Under the pieces are notes generated by a model. That model made no database searches and was not told where the DNA came from. It saw only the letters and a program-made list of their open reading frames with translations. Below are positions 34,006 to 43,048 of a DNA stretch of 64,000 nt, piece by piece. The stretch lies in the NCBI RefSeq assembly GCF_900103615.1, contig NZ_FNGW01000001.1, forward strand, positions 248,001 through 312,000. The letters run 5' to 3'. Position 1 is the first letter of the stretch. Every line of letters begins with the position of its first letter. This stretch comes from Romboutsia lituseburensis DSM 797. GTDB lineage: Bacteria > Bacillota > Clostridia > Peptostreptococcales > Peptostreptococcaceae. A program made the position numbers and the translations under genes.

Positions 34006-35403
34006 TTACTTACTTCTTTTTATATTATATTTTTTCATTTTATATTGTAAATTCTGTCTGCATAAACCTAATATAGCAGCTGCCTTAGTTACATTATCAT
34101 TAGTTTTATCTAATGCTTCATTTATGTATCGTTCTTCTATATCTGCTACTACCCAATCAAGTGGCTTAGCATCAACATCAACTACATATACATTTTCAGC
34201 AATATTAGTTCTATATTCATTTATATTTATCATCTCATTAGTTAAAATATCTTCATCATCCATCATACTCATACTTGAATATATTGTATTTTCTAACTCT
34301 CTAACATTACCTTGCCAATAATGATTTCTAAGCTCTTTTATTCCTGAGTCTGAAATATACTTAATATTTTTATCTAGCTTTTTATTATATTTTTCAATAA
34401 ATTTATTTGCTAAAAGTATGATGTCATTTCCTCTTTCTCTTAAAGGAGGTATCTCTATATAAATAACATTTAATCTATAATATAAGTCTTTTCTTATTTT
34501 TCCTTCATTTAATATATCCCTAGGATTTTCATTTGTTGTTGCTATAACTCTAACATCTACAGGTATATCTTTAGTCCCTCCAACTCTTCTTACATAGCCT
34601 TCTTGTAAAACTCTAAGTAGCTTAGCTTGTAGTTGAAGAGGCATAGAGTTTATTTCATCTAACAATATAGTTCCTTGATTCGCTTGTTCAAACAAACCAG
34701 GTCTATCTATAGCTCCTGTAAATCCTCCCTTTACAGTACCAAATAATATTCCTTCTAATAAACTTTCAGGAAGAGCCGCACAATTTTGTGCAATAAATGG
34801 CTGTTGTTTTCTTTTACTATCATAGTGTATAGATTGGCTTATTAACTCTTTACCCGTTCCAGTTTCTCCATAAATTAAAACAGTTGCATCACTTTTAGAT
34901 GCTTTTTTAGATATTGATAAAGCTTTTTTTATAGTGTCACTTTCACCTATTATATCCTCAAATTTATATCCTACTTTTTCATGATTTGTTATTTTGTTAT
35001 TTTTAACTTCTTTCATCTTTAAAATTTGTTCAGATAATATTTGAATTTGTGTCATATCCTTTGATATCTCCAATACACCTAAAAGCTCGCCTTTAACAAT
35101 TATTGGTACTGTAGTATTTATAGTTGTAATCTCTTTTCCATCTTTATTTAAATATTTTTGTATATTGTCTTTTATAGACTTTTTATTTTTTAACACTTTA
35201 AGTAATGTACTATTTTTTATCTCCATACTTTGTAATACATCTACAAATGGTTTATTCAAAACATCATATTTATCCATTTGTTCTAATTTAGCCATGGCAT
35301 TATTGTAAATAATAGTTTCTCCGTCTTTATTTATAAAGTGTATGCCTTCATCAATGCTTTCTATTATTTTTTCAATTACCTCACTATATATTTCTTCTTT
35401 CAT
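34006..35403 (-). CDS. Sigma-54-dependent transcriptional activator (PAS-AAA+-Fis), likely regulator of ornithine degradation
   Basis: 465 residues: an N-terminal PAS domain (about 10-125; GIHFINKDGETIIYNN), an AAA+ domain (about 150-375) with Walker A GETGTGKE, a GAFTGA-loop variant GGFTGA in TVKGGFTGAIDRPG, Walker B ILLDEI and the RLNVIYIEIPPLRERGNDI segment, and a C-terminal Fis-type helix-turn-helix (VTKAAAILGLCRQNLQYKMKKY). The loop keeps the key Phe and Thr that contact sigma-54, but its second residue is Gly in place of Ala. The gene lies immediately upstream of the ord operon in the same direction, with a sigma-54 promoter between, so it is almost certainly its activator. The PAS domain may sense ornithine or redox state. 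Confidence 0.93.
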   Translation of the reverse strand: MKEEIYSEVIEKIIESIDEGIHFINKDGETIIYNNAMAKLEQMDKYDVLNKPFVDVLQSMEIKNSTLLKVLKNKKSIKDNIQKYLNKDGKEITTINTTVPIIVKGELLGVLEISKDMTQIQILSEQILKMKEVKNNKITNHEKVGYKFEDIIGESDTIKKALSISKKASKSDATVLIYGETGTGKELISQSIHYDSKRKQQPFIAQNCAALPESLLEGILFGTVKGGFTGAIDRPGLFEQANQGTILLDEINSMPLQLQAKLLRVLQEGYVRRVGGTKDIPVDVRVIATTNENPRDILNEGKIRKDLYYRLNVIYIEIPPLRERGNDIILLANKFIEKYNKKLDKNIKYISDSGIKELRNHYWQGNVRELENTIYSSMSMMDDEDILTNEMININEYRTNIAENVYVVDVDAKPLDWVVADIEERYINEALDKTNDNVTKAAAILGLCRQNLQYKMKKYNIKRSK

Positions 35404-35705
35404 AAGTTTTGCCCCCTAAGTTCACCTATTTAAAAGTTCTTAATTCTTTATGTATTATTTTTATTTTTTTGGATCTATTGAAAAAAAGCATCATTAATAT
35501 AACAATTATACAAAAACGATAAATTTCCTTTTTAATATATAATGATTGAGAGTTAAAATTGTAAAAGAGATTTTTTTTGACATTTTTCTATGTTTTTATA
35601 CATTTTATTTAAACTTTATTATTTTTTTGTTATTTCTTAGATATATATTCCATTTTTTGGTATAATTTATCTTATTAATATATTTTTACATAAAGGTGGA
35701 TTAAA
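35404..35705. other. Divergent intergenic region between activator and binding-protein kinase
   Basis: 302 AT-rich bases containing the promoters of the sigma-54 activator (leftward) and the kinase (rightward). Only the rightward extended -10 at 35658-35666 and a TTGACA at 35579 stand out. No structured RNA or ORF was found. Confidence 0.5.
35658..35666 (+). promoter_or_regulatory. Extended -10 promoter of the binding-protein kinase
   Basis: TGGTATAAT is a perfect extended -10 (TGnTATAAT), 40 bp before the ATG at 35706. A separate TTGACA about 80 bp further upstream could serve a second promoter. Confidence 0.5.
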
Positions 35706-37679
35706 ATGAAAAAGGGAAAAATAAAACTATCTATTATAATTTTTATTTCTTTCTTATTTGCTTTTGTACCTAAAACGTCAAATGCAGAAGAAAGAAAAGA
35801 TATTTTATTCATAAGCTCTTACTCTCCTAAGTTTATAAGCTTTAATGATCAACTTGGAGGAATGGCTAAGAGTTTAGATGAAAGATATGATGTAACTATT
35901 GAATATTTAGATGTAAAAAAATTTAGAGGAGAAGATTTTGAAGAAAATTTTTATAACTACCTAAAGTTAAAATTTGAAAACTACGGAAAGTTTGATGCTG
36001 TAATATTAGGGGATGATGCTGCATTAAGCTTTGCTTTAAAATACAGAGATAGCTTATTTAAAGATATGCCAGCTGTTTTTTTTGGAGCAACAGATGAAAA
36101 TAACATAAAATTAGCTAAGCAAAAAAATATATCTGGTGTTATTGAATATGCTTCAATATATGAAACAGTTGATTTTATTGGAAAAATTTATGGTGGACAT
36201 AAAAATATAATATTATTAACAGGAGACAGTCTTGTTTATAATAAAGAAATTACAGATTTTTATAAGCTTAAAGATAAATATAAAAACTTTGATTTTACTA
36301 ATATATCAATTCCCAATAAGGTAAATGATTCATTTTTAGATAAACTCTCTAAAATTGATAGTAGAAATGATGTTGTTTTATTTGTGTATCCTTATAGAGA
36401 TAGTATTCAAAGTCCCTTATCTGTTAAAGACGCTATAGAAGTTGTCAAAAATAATATTTCTGCTCCAGTATTTACAACACTTAACTACGATATTATGGAT
36501 AGTATTGTTAATGGAACTAATATAATTGGTGGTAAAGTTATAGACCACCAAAATCAAGCCTTACTAGCATCTAATTTATTAAATAATATGCTAACAAATA
36601 ATACAAATGAGTGTAAAATTATATACCCTAAAGAATCTAATCTTTGGATGTTTAATTATAGTAATTTAAAGCGCAATAATATATTTGAAGGAAATATTCC
36701 TTCTGATTCCATCGTATTAAATAAACCTATACCTTTTTGGAATAGATACAAAGATTTATTATTCCCTGTTATTTTTGTTTTCGCAGGACTTATATTAATT
36801 TTATTGGCACTAATTTCACATACATTTAAAACGGTAAAGCATAAAAATGAATTAAGAAAAGCTATGAAAATTGCTGAAGATGCAAATATTGCTAAAAGTA
36901 ATTTTATAGCTACTATTAGTCATGAACTTCGAACACCTGTAGCTGTTATAACATCTGCTAATCAACTATTAAAAATATTATTAACAAAAAATGACTTACA
37001 CAATCAAATACCTTATAAAACTATGGAAAGTATTGATTCAAACTTAGATATAATTAATCAAAATTCAAATAGATTACTTAGGCTAATTAATAATGTTATA
37101 GATGTAGCTAAAATAGATTCTGGCTTTGTATGCTTAAAGCCTCAAAAAGTTAATATAATAAATTTAGTTGAAGAATCTGTTCTTTCAGTTATACCATATG
37201 CAAATTCAAAGGAATTAGATATTGTATTTGATACAAATACAGAGGAATTAGATATGGTTGTAGACCCAGAAAAAATAGAACGAATAGTTTTAAATCTTCT
37301 TTCTAATGCTATAAAGTTTTCAAAACCAAAAGGTGTTATACTTACAACTATAATTACAAATGAACAATATTTTGAGTTTAGGGTTGATGATAACGGCATT
37401 GGAATAGAGGAAGAAAATTTAATTAAAATATTTGATAAATTTATGCAAATAGATAATGGTCTAACTAGGCAAAATGAGGGAAGCGGAATTGGTCTATCGA
37501 TAGTTCAATCATTTGTAAAATTACATGAAGGAACTATAGATGTAAAGTCGGAAGTAAATATAGGAACTTCATTTATTATTAAACTTCCAATAAACTCTAA
37601 TTTATCCACTCAATCTTATAGAGATATTCCTTCTTTAGATAGGAACACAGATATTGAATTATCAGATATATTTAAATAA
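35706..37679 (+). CDS. Sensor histidine kinase with extracellular ABC-type substrate-binding domain
   Basis: 657 residues: signal peptide (about 1-28, ending SNAEE), a periplasmic-binding-protein-like domain (about 30-320; ILFISSYSPKF, DAVILGDDAALSFAL, MPAVFFGATDE, NIIGGKVIDHQ) like the ABC_sub_bind family PF04392, one TM (about 350-371), HisKA with TISHELRTPVAV and HATPase with DDNGIGIE and GSGIGLSIVQSF. No receiver or adjacent regulator. AGGTGG lies 7 nt before the ATG. The C-terminus DIELSDIF echoes the tail of the PAS kinase at 7645-9351. Divergence from the ornithine activator hints at a related amino-acid signal, but nothing in the sequence proves this. Confidence 0.9.
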   Translation: MKKGKIKLSIIIFISFLFAFVPKTSNAEERKDILFISSYSPKFISFNDQLGGMAKSLDERYDVTIEYLDVKKFRGEDFEENFYNYLKLKFENYGKFDAVILGDDAALSFALKYRDSLFKDMPAVFFGATDENNIKLAKQKNISGVIEYASIYETVDFIGKIYGGHKNIILLTGDSLVYNKEITDFYKLKDKYKNFDFTNISIPNKVNDSFLDKLSKIDSRNDVVLFVYPYRDSIQSPLSVKDAIEVVKNNISAPVFTTLNYDIMDSIVNGTNIIGGKVIDHQNQALLASNLLNNMLTNNTNECKIIYPKESNLWMFNYSNLKRNNIFEGNIPSDSIVLNKPIPFWNRYKDLLFPVIFVFAGLILILLALISHTFKTVKHKNELRKAMKIAEDANIAKSNFIATISHELRTPVAVITSANQLLKILLTKNDLHNQIPYKTMESIDSNLDIINQNSNRLLRLINNVIDVAKIDSGFVCLKPQKVNIINLVEESVLSVIPYANSKELDIVFDTNTEELDMVVDPEKIERIVLNLLSNAIKFSKPKGVILTTIITNEQYFEFRVDDNGIGIEEENLIKIFDKFMQIDNGLTRQNEGSGIGLSIVQSFVKLHEGTIDVKSEVNIGTSFIIKLPINSNLSTQSYRDIPSLDRNTDIELSDIFK

Positions 37680-37683
37680 CTTA

Positions 37684-37719
37684 ATAAAAAAGTTATCTAT
37701 GTTTTAGATAACTTTTTTA
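37684..37719. terminator. Bidirectional terminator
   Basis: AAAAAAGTTATCTA and TAGATAACTTTTTT pair perfectly around TGTTT between the convergent kinase and RelA/SpoT-like genes. Confidence 0.85.
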
Positions 37720-37728
37720 TTTTATAAT

Positions 37729-38589
37729 TTATTTTTTTAATATATCTTCTATTTCTTTTACTAACTCACTTTTATCATATTCATTTAATGTTTTGCTATT
37801 TTTAATTCTATTCTTTAGATTTAAAATCTTTTGATCCTTTATATTTATACTTCTATTGTGTTTTAAATTTATTTCATCAAAGCTCTTACTCAACATATTT
37901 ATAAGAGATGCCATCTCATCTGAACTTCCAGCTATACGATTTAATAACATTAAATTTTGTTCAAGTATTTCAGGTATTTCATTTAAGGAATATCTAAGCT
38001 GATGATCAATCTCTCCATATCCTTCTTCAAAGATTGTCCTTACTTGAATTTCAGATATTACTTTTTTTGTTGTTGGATAAGATTCAATTAGATAATGTAC
38101 AGATCTATAACCTGATAATCTAGAACATACCTTTATTCCAAGTTCTTCAAATTTCCTTGTATTGTCTCCTTCTCTTATGTTTGCAACAATTTCAATTACA
38201 TTCCACATTAAAGTTATAAAATCATGTATTTCTTCCCAATCCTCTTTAAATATATGTATTACCCTGATACCTAATAAATCTGTTATTTCTTCCTTATAGT
38301 TATCTACAGTAAACTTAAAATCTTGACCATATTTTTTCCTTCTGTCTTCAGTTTTTCTTATCACCTTTTCAATTAAATGCTCAGCATCTTTTACTCTGGT
38401 TTTTACCGAATGGACTTTATGATGTCCTCTAAGTATGTTCGCTATTAAGTCAGCTTGAGTTTCATAGCTTTTTCTATATTTATTAAAATCATTATATATT
38501 TCAGTTAAATTCTCCCAGCTTATATCATTTTCTATTAAATACTCATTACTAATATTGTGCTTTATTAAAAATTCCTCTTTTCTAAGCAT
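37729..38589 (-). CDS. RelA/SpoT-domain (p)ppGpp synthetase-like protein
   Basis: 286 residues. The synthetase fold occupies about 40-200: TRVKDAEHLIEKVIRK, ITDLLGIRVIHIF (the D-L-x-G-x-R motif), SGYRSVHYLI and EIQVRTIFEEGYGEIDHQLRY, which is the conserved Glu-Gln-Arg segment. There is no HD hydrolase, TGS or ACT domain, so it is a small alarmone synthetase-like protein, larger than RelQ or RelP because of a C-terminal Lys-rich helical tail. It lies 21 nt after a DEAD-box helicase gene and is probably co-transcribed with it. It may make pppGpp/ppGpp or modify RNA, as some related RelA/SpoT-domain proteins do. Confidence 0.85.
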   Translation of the reverse strand: MLRKEEFLIKHNISNEYLIENDISWENLTEIYNDFNKYRKSYETQADLIANILRGHHKVHSVKTRVKDAEHLIEKVIRKTEDRRKKYGQDFKFTVDNYKEEITDLLGIRVIHIFKEDWEEIHDFITLMWNVIEIVANIREGDNTRKFEELGIKVCSRLSGYRSVHYLIESYPTTKKVISEIQVRTIFEEGYGEIDHQLRYSLNEIPEILEQNLMLLNRIAGSSDEMASLINMLSKSFDEINLKHNRSINIKDQKILNLKNRIKNSKTLNEYDKSELVKEIEDILKK

Positions 38590-38610
38590 ATATGCCTCCC
38601 AAAAATCTGA

Positions 38611-40077
38611 CTATATATTTTGATTGTCTCTTTTTATTTTTACAGGTTTCTTCTTTATATTAATTTGCTTATAATTTTTTAGAAGTTGCTCTCCCTTATG
38701 ATTTAATATGTCTACATATGAACACAAATCACATACTTCTATTACACCTATGTCATCTCCATTTATTTCTTTCAAATTACTTAGTGATCCTACTATGTCT
38801 AAAACTCTTATTTTCTTTTTCTTTCCAGCATTTAAATATATTCTAGTTACTTCACTATGTGACTTTTTATTAATATCTTTATTTCTTTTATTCTTTAAAA
38901 TTTTGATTTGACTACCTTCAAATTTTATTTTTCCATTTACAATATCATCTTCATCTATTTTTTCTATTTCATTTATTTTATAACCTATATAGTCTTGTAT
39001 CTCATTTATATATTTTTCATCTTTATCTGTTACTATACTTATAGACTTTCCAAATTTATCTTTTCTTCCCGTTCTTCCTATTCTATGTATATAGTTTTCT
39101 TTATCTCTAGGTATATCATAATTTATTACCAAGGAAATGTTTTCAATATGTATTCCTCTTGCAGCAACATCACTACTAACTAATACATTAAATTTATTTT
39201 CTTTAAAATCTTTTATAACATATATCCTTTTATCCTGTGACATATCTCCATGAAGTTCTCTTACTAAAAATTTATCCCTTTTCATCTGATTATAAATTTT
39301 ATTAACTTTTTCTCTTGTATTTGCAAATATTATTACAGTTTTAGGATTTTCACTATAAATAATATTTTTTAAAGTATTGTATTTTTCATTTTGATCTACT
39401 CTTATCAAATTTTCATCTATTTGCTTTTCATTTATTGCCTCAGATTCTTCCACGTCTATAATTAATGCTTCGTTCATATATTTTTTGCATACATATTCTA
39501 TATCTTCATCAATTGTTGCCGAAAATAACCCAACTGTTTTATTTTTTGGTAAGTTTTCAAATATAGTATCAATTTGCTCTATAAATCCTTTATTTAGCAT
39601 TTTATCTGCTTCATCTATTATTAAATAGTTTAAGTTTTTTATATTGATAGTTTCTCTTTTTATATGATCTATAATTCTTCCTGGAGTAGCTACCACCACG
39701 TGAACACGTTGTTTTAAGCTAGATATTTGTTCTTTAATAGGTTGTTTACCATAAATGGCACAACACCTTACTTTTTTTAATCTTCCAATATTTGATATTT
39801 CTTCTTTTACTTGAAGTGCTAACTCTCTTGTTGGAACGATTACTAAAGCTTGAACATTATTGTCTTCAACATTTATATTTTCACATATTGGAATTGCAAA
39901 ACTTGCTGTTTTCCCACTACCTGTTTTTGATTTTACAATTACATCATTTTTATTTATTAATTGAGGTATGGTTTTCGTTTGAACATTAGAAGGTCTTTTA
40001 TATTCTAAATTGTTTAATGCTTTTAATATTTCTTTATCTAAATTAAATTTTCTAAATGTATTATTTTCTTTACTCAT
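38611..40077 (-). CDS. DEAD-box ATP-dependent RNA helicase, DbpA/YxiN-like
   Basis: 488 residues: Q-motif region (RKFNLDKEILKALNNLEYKRPSNVQ), motif I SKTGSGKT, Ia PTRELALQ, motif II DEAD, motif III SAT, motif V ARGIHI and motif VI HRIGRTGR. The last 75 residues (RIYLNAGKKKKIRVLDIVGS... IGVIEVCDLCSYVDI) match the DbpA RNA-binding domain (PF03880), which in DbpA/YxiN binds 23S rRNA hairpin 92. A role in 50S ribosome assembly is therefore likely. AAGGAGC precedes the ATG by 6 nt. It is the first gene of a likely two-gene unit with the RelA/SpoT-like protein. Confidence 0.92.
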   Translation of the reverse strand: MSKENNTFRKFNLDKEILKALNNLEYKRPSNVQTKTIPQLINKNDVIVKSKTGSGKTASFAIPICENINVEDNNVQALVIVPTRELALQVKEEISNIGRLKKVRCCAIYGKQPIKEQISSLKQRVHVVVATPGRIIDHIKRETINIKNLNYLIIDEADKMLNKGFIEQIDTIFENLPKNKTVGLFSATIDEDIEYVCKKYMNEALIIDVEESEAINEKQIDENLIRVDQNEKYNTLKNIIYSENPKTVIIFANTREKVNKIYNQMKRDKFLVRELHGDMSQDKRIYVIKDFKENKFNVLVSSDVAARGIHIENISLVINYDIPRDKENYIHRIGRTGRKDKFGKSISIVTDKDEKYINEIQDYIGYKINEIEKIDEDDIVNGKIKFEGSQIKILKNKRNKDINKKSHSEVTRIYLNAGKKKKIRVLDIVGSLSNLKEINGDDIGVIEVCDLCSYVDILNHKGEQLLKNYKQINIKKKPVKIKRDNQNI

Positions 40078-40336
40078 TTTTTTGCTCCTTATGTTTTATG
40101 CAACTACTAATTATACCATATTTTCTATTTATATAATTATTTTTACTTTCAAAAATTTTAGTATCAATTTATCATTTTTCTTAGTTATTTTAGTTAAGAT
40201 ATTTTTACACAATCTTAACTTTTCTTGTGAAATTTAAAATAATTTTAACTAACACTTACATTATATATATAATTCTCTTTTATGGTTGAATTTATGAATA
40301 CAAAGTACTAGAATTTAATTAAGATTTGTTAAGGAG

Positions 40337-40834
40337 GTGTTAAATATTTTAAGTAAATTAAAAAATTCTCTGCAAAACTCATTTAACATATATGATGATT
40401 ATTGCATTGAAAATTATAGTTTTGATTTTATGGGAGAATTTTTATTAACTAACTCTAAATTTTTTCTTAGTAAAGACAAAGTAATATATTCTTATGATAA
40501 TAATGAATATGTTTTTGCTAAAGAAGTAAACAGCCTATCTAAAGAATATCTAGAAAAAGATGTACTTCCTTTTGCAGATTATGCACTAAGTAACATCGTA
40601 AAAACTAATGAAAATCATATGACTTCAGTTATCACACTTTTTTTATCAGCCAGTTTCATTGAATCTAATTTAAAAACCTACATAAGAAAATATAAAAAAA
40701 GGAAAAGCTACATGTTGGGATTAAAGGGCTATGCTAGCACTAGAATTATTTTACATGATAAATCAACTAATGAGCTTTTCTATAATAATGAGTCTAAAGA
40801 TATTATAAACTTTTATAAGGGGGTCTTTAAATGA
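40337..40834 (+). CDS. Unknown 165-residue protein translationally coupled to CstA
   Basis: Not recognised. A soluble, mixed alpha/beta protein with no TM or known motif; the C-terminal half has KTYIRKYKKRKSYMLGLKGYASTRIILHD. The stop overlaps the CstA start as ATGA, so the two are coupled and probably work together. The only standard start, GTG at 40337, overlaps the AAGGAGG box (40331-40337) itself; an ATT at 40346 lies 8 nt after the box and may be the real initiation codon. Confidence 0.7.
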   Translation: MLNILSKLKNSLQNSFNIYDDYCIENYSFDFMGEFLLTNSKFFLSKDKVIYSYDNNEYVFAKEVNSLSKEYLEKDVLPFADYALSNIVKTNENHMTSVITLFLSASFIESNLKTYIRKYKKRKSYMLGLKGYASTRIILHDKSTNELFYNNESKDIINFYKGVFK

Positions 40835-42453
40835 ATTCATTTACATTGTTATTAGTAAGTGCAGTTATTTTAATAATTGCATACATAAGCTATGGTGGAT
40901 ATCTAGCTAAAAAATGGGGAGTAGATGATAATAGAAAAACTCCTGCTCATACAAAATATGATGGTATTGACTATGTTCCTGCTAAATCTCCTATTCTTTT
41001 AGGACACCATTTTGCTTCAATTGCTGGAGCTGGTCCTATAGTTGGTCCTATTCAAGCCGCTATATTTGGATGGATACCAGTTACTCTTTGGGTTTTAATC
41101 GGTAGTGTATTCTTTGGTGGCGTTCAGGACTTTGGTTCTTTATTCGCATCAATTAGACATGATGGTAAATCAATCGGAGAAATAATAGAAGTTAATATGG
41201 GTAAAAAAGGTAAAAAATTATTTGCTTTATTTGCTTGGTTAACATTAGTTTTAGTCGTTGCCGCATTTGCAAATATAGTTGCTGACAACTTCGTATCAAC
41301 ACCAGAGGCAGCTAGTGCATCTGTATTTTTCATGATACTTGCAGTTTTATTTGGTATAGCTGTTTATAGATTTAAAATGCCTATACTACCTGCTACAATT
41401 GTTGGAGTTATATTATTATTTGGATGTATTTATTTAGGATTCTTATTCCCATTATCTTTATCTAAACCTGTTTGGATAGTAATACTTATGTTATATATAT
41501 TTGTTGCATCTGTTACTCCTGTTTGGATATTACTTCAACCTCGTGATTATTTAAATTCATATTTATTATACGCTATGATAATAGGTGCCCTTTTAGGTAT
41601 AGTTATATTAAGACCAGAAATACAAATGGATGGATTTATTGGATTTAGTGTAAATGGTCAATATTTATTCCCAGTATTATTTGTCACAGTTGCATGTGGT
41701 GCTATATCAGGATTCCACTCATTAGTTGGTTCTGGTACATCTGCTAAACAATTATACAAAGAATCTGATGCTAAAAAAATTGGTTATGGTGCAATGCTTA
41801 TAGAAGGTTTACTTGCTATAGTTGCTCTTATAACTGTTGCTTATATATCTAATGCTCAATTTGGAGATTTATTAAAAAATGGTGGTCCAGTTAATGTATT
41901 CTCTGAAGGTATAGCTAACTTTATGGCATCATTTGGTATACCTTTTGCCATAGGTAAAACATTTACAGCACTTGCAATATCTGCATTTGCTCTTACTTCA
42001 CTTGATACGGCTACAAGACTTGGTAGATTTATATTCCAAGAATTCTTTGACACAAATGGTCTTGATAATAAAGAAGCCACTCAAAAAAATCCTTTATCTA
42101 ATATGTATGTTTCAACAATAATAACTGTTTTATGTTCTGGACTTCTTGCTGTTATGGGATATGAAAAAATATGGCCAATATTCGGTTCTGCAAATCAATT
42201 ACTTGCTGCAATTGCATTAATGGCAATAGCTATATGGCTTTATAATACTAAAAAAGGTTGCAAAGAATTTATTATACCGATAATATTTATGTTTTGTGTA
42301 ACTATAGTTTCATTATGTTTCAATATAAAAGCTAATATTGGTGTAAATTATATTTTAGTATTTTTTGCTCTTGCCCTTTTAGTATTAGCACTAATTCTTA
42401 TAAAAGAAGCATTAAACTTCTTTAAACAGAAAAAAAGTGAATCTACTAACTAA
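40831..42453 (+). CDS. cstA: CstA-family carbon starvation protein / pyruvate-peptide transporter
   Basis: 540 residues, about 14-16 TM segments, with the CstA signature PAKSPILLGHHFASIAGAGPIVGP near the N-terminus, then FGGVQDFGSL, SIRHDGKSIGE and the C-terminal SLDTATRLGRFIFQE and GSANQLLA. Members take up pyruvate (E. coli BtsT/CstA) or peptides. The start overlaps the upstream unknown gene (ATGA). No cognate LytTR-type sensor system is adjacent. A long terminator follows. Confidence 0.9.
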   Translation: MNSFTLLLVSAVILIIAYISYGGYLAKKWGVDDNRKTPAHTKYDGIDYVPAKSPILLGHHFASIAGAGPIVGPIQAAIFGWIPVTLWVLIGSVFFGGVQDFGSLFASIRHDGKSIGEIIEVNMGKKGKKLFALFAWLTLVLVVAAFANIVADNFVSTPEAASASVFFMILAVLFGIAVYRFKMPILPATIVGVILLFGCIYLGFLFPLSLSKPVWIVILMLYIFVASVTPVWILLQPRDYLNSYLLYAMIIGALLGIVILRPEIQMDGFIGFSVNGQYLFPVLFVTVACGAISGFHSLVGSGTSAKQLYKESDAKKIGYGAMLIEGLLAIVALITVAYISNAQFGDLLKNGGPVNVFSEGIANFMASFGIPFAIGKTFTALAISAFALTSLDTATRLGRFIFQEFFDTNGLDNKEATQKNPLSNMYVSTIITVLCSGLLAVMGYEKIWPIFGSANQLLAAIALMAIAIWLYNTKKGCKEFIIPIIFMFCVTIVSLCFNIKANIGVNYILVFFALALLVLALILIKEALNFFKQKKSESTN

Positions 42454-42489
42454 TAAGTAAATTTTTAAAAGTATTTAATATAAATTAAT

Positions 42490-42540
42490 AAAACTACTAC
42501 CTTTTCATATTTGTTTAATATGATTAGGTAGTAGTTTTTA
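42490..42540. terminator. Bidirectional terminator
   Basis: AAAACTACTACCT and AGGTAGTAGTTTT form a perfect 13-bp stem between the convergent cstA and LURP-one-like genes. Confidence 0.82.
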
Positions 42541-42541
42541 T

Positions 42542-43021
42542 TTATGAAGCACTATTATTTTTATCTATTATATTATCAACTATTACAACTAAACATAGTA
42601 TAAAAGCTTCATCTTCAAAATTTATATCTATGTAATAGTTATCTGTAAAAGAGAAAATTTCTTTTGCAACATGAGCTATTTCTTTTTTATTTTGATAAAT
42701 CCTGTAATTATAATCAAATATACTTCCTACTATTTCTAAATTTCCATACTTGCTTTCTACTTCTATTTTTTCTCTAAAAATCGTTACCTTTTGTTTTACT
42801 TTAGCTATAACCTTATCTTGTTCAAAAATTTCATACTTACTCATAAATGTAAGTAATTTCTCTTTTACATAATATAAAATTTCATTTCCTTTGCTTATAT
42901 CAAATTGAAGACCCATTGTTAAAAACTTATTATCTACAAAGTACACTTTTTCTTTTTGATCATTTTTTATCCAGAAGTCTTCCTTTAATTTAAAAAACTT
43001 AGACTTCATATAATACCTCAT
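42542..43021 (-). CDS. LURP-one-related (tubby-like) protein
   Basis: 159 residues with the beta-rich pattern of LURP-one-related/DUF567 proteins (PF04525): KVYFVDNKFLTMGLQFDI, GNEILYYVKEKLLTFMSKYEIF, KVIAKVKQKVTIFREKIEV, LEIVGSIFDYNYRIYQNKKEIAHV. The fold is a tubby-like barrel; the bacterial function is unknown, perhaps lipid binding or scrambling. A GGGGGAG box lies 5-6 nt before the ATG at 43021. It follows a GNAT-like gene by 27 bp and may be co-transcribed. Confidence 0.78.
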   Translation of the reverse strand: MRYYMKSKFFKLKEDFWIKNDQKEKVYFVDNKFLTMGLQFDISKGNEILYYVKEKLLTFMSKYEIFEQDKVIAKVKQKVTIFREKIEVESKYGNLEIVGSIFDYNYRIYQNKKEIAHVAKEIFSFTDNYYIDINFEDEAFILCLVVIVDNIIDKNNSAS

Positions 43022-43048
43022 TATATCTCCCCCAATATGTAAGATTGT

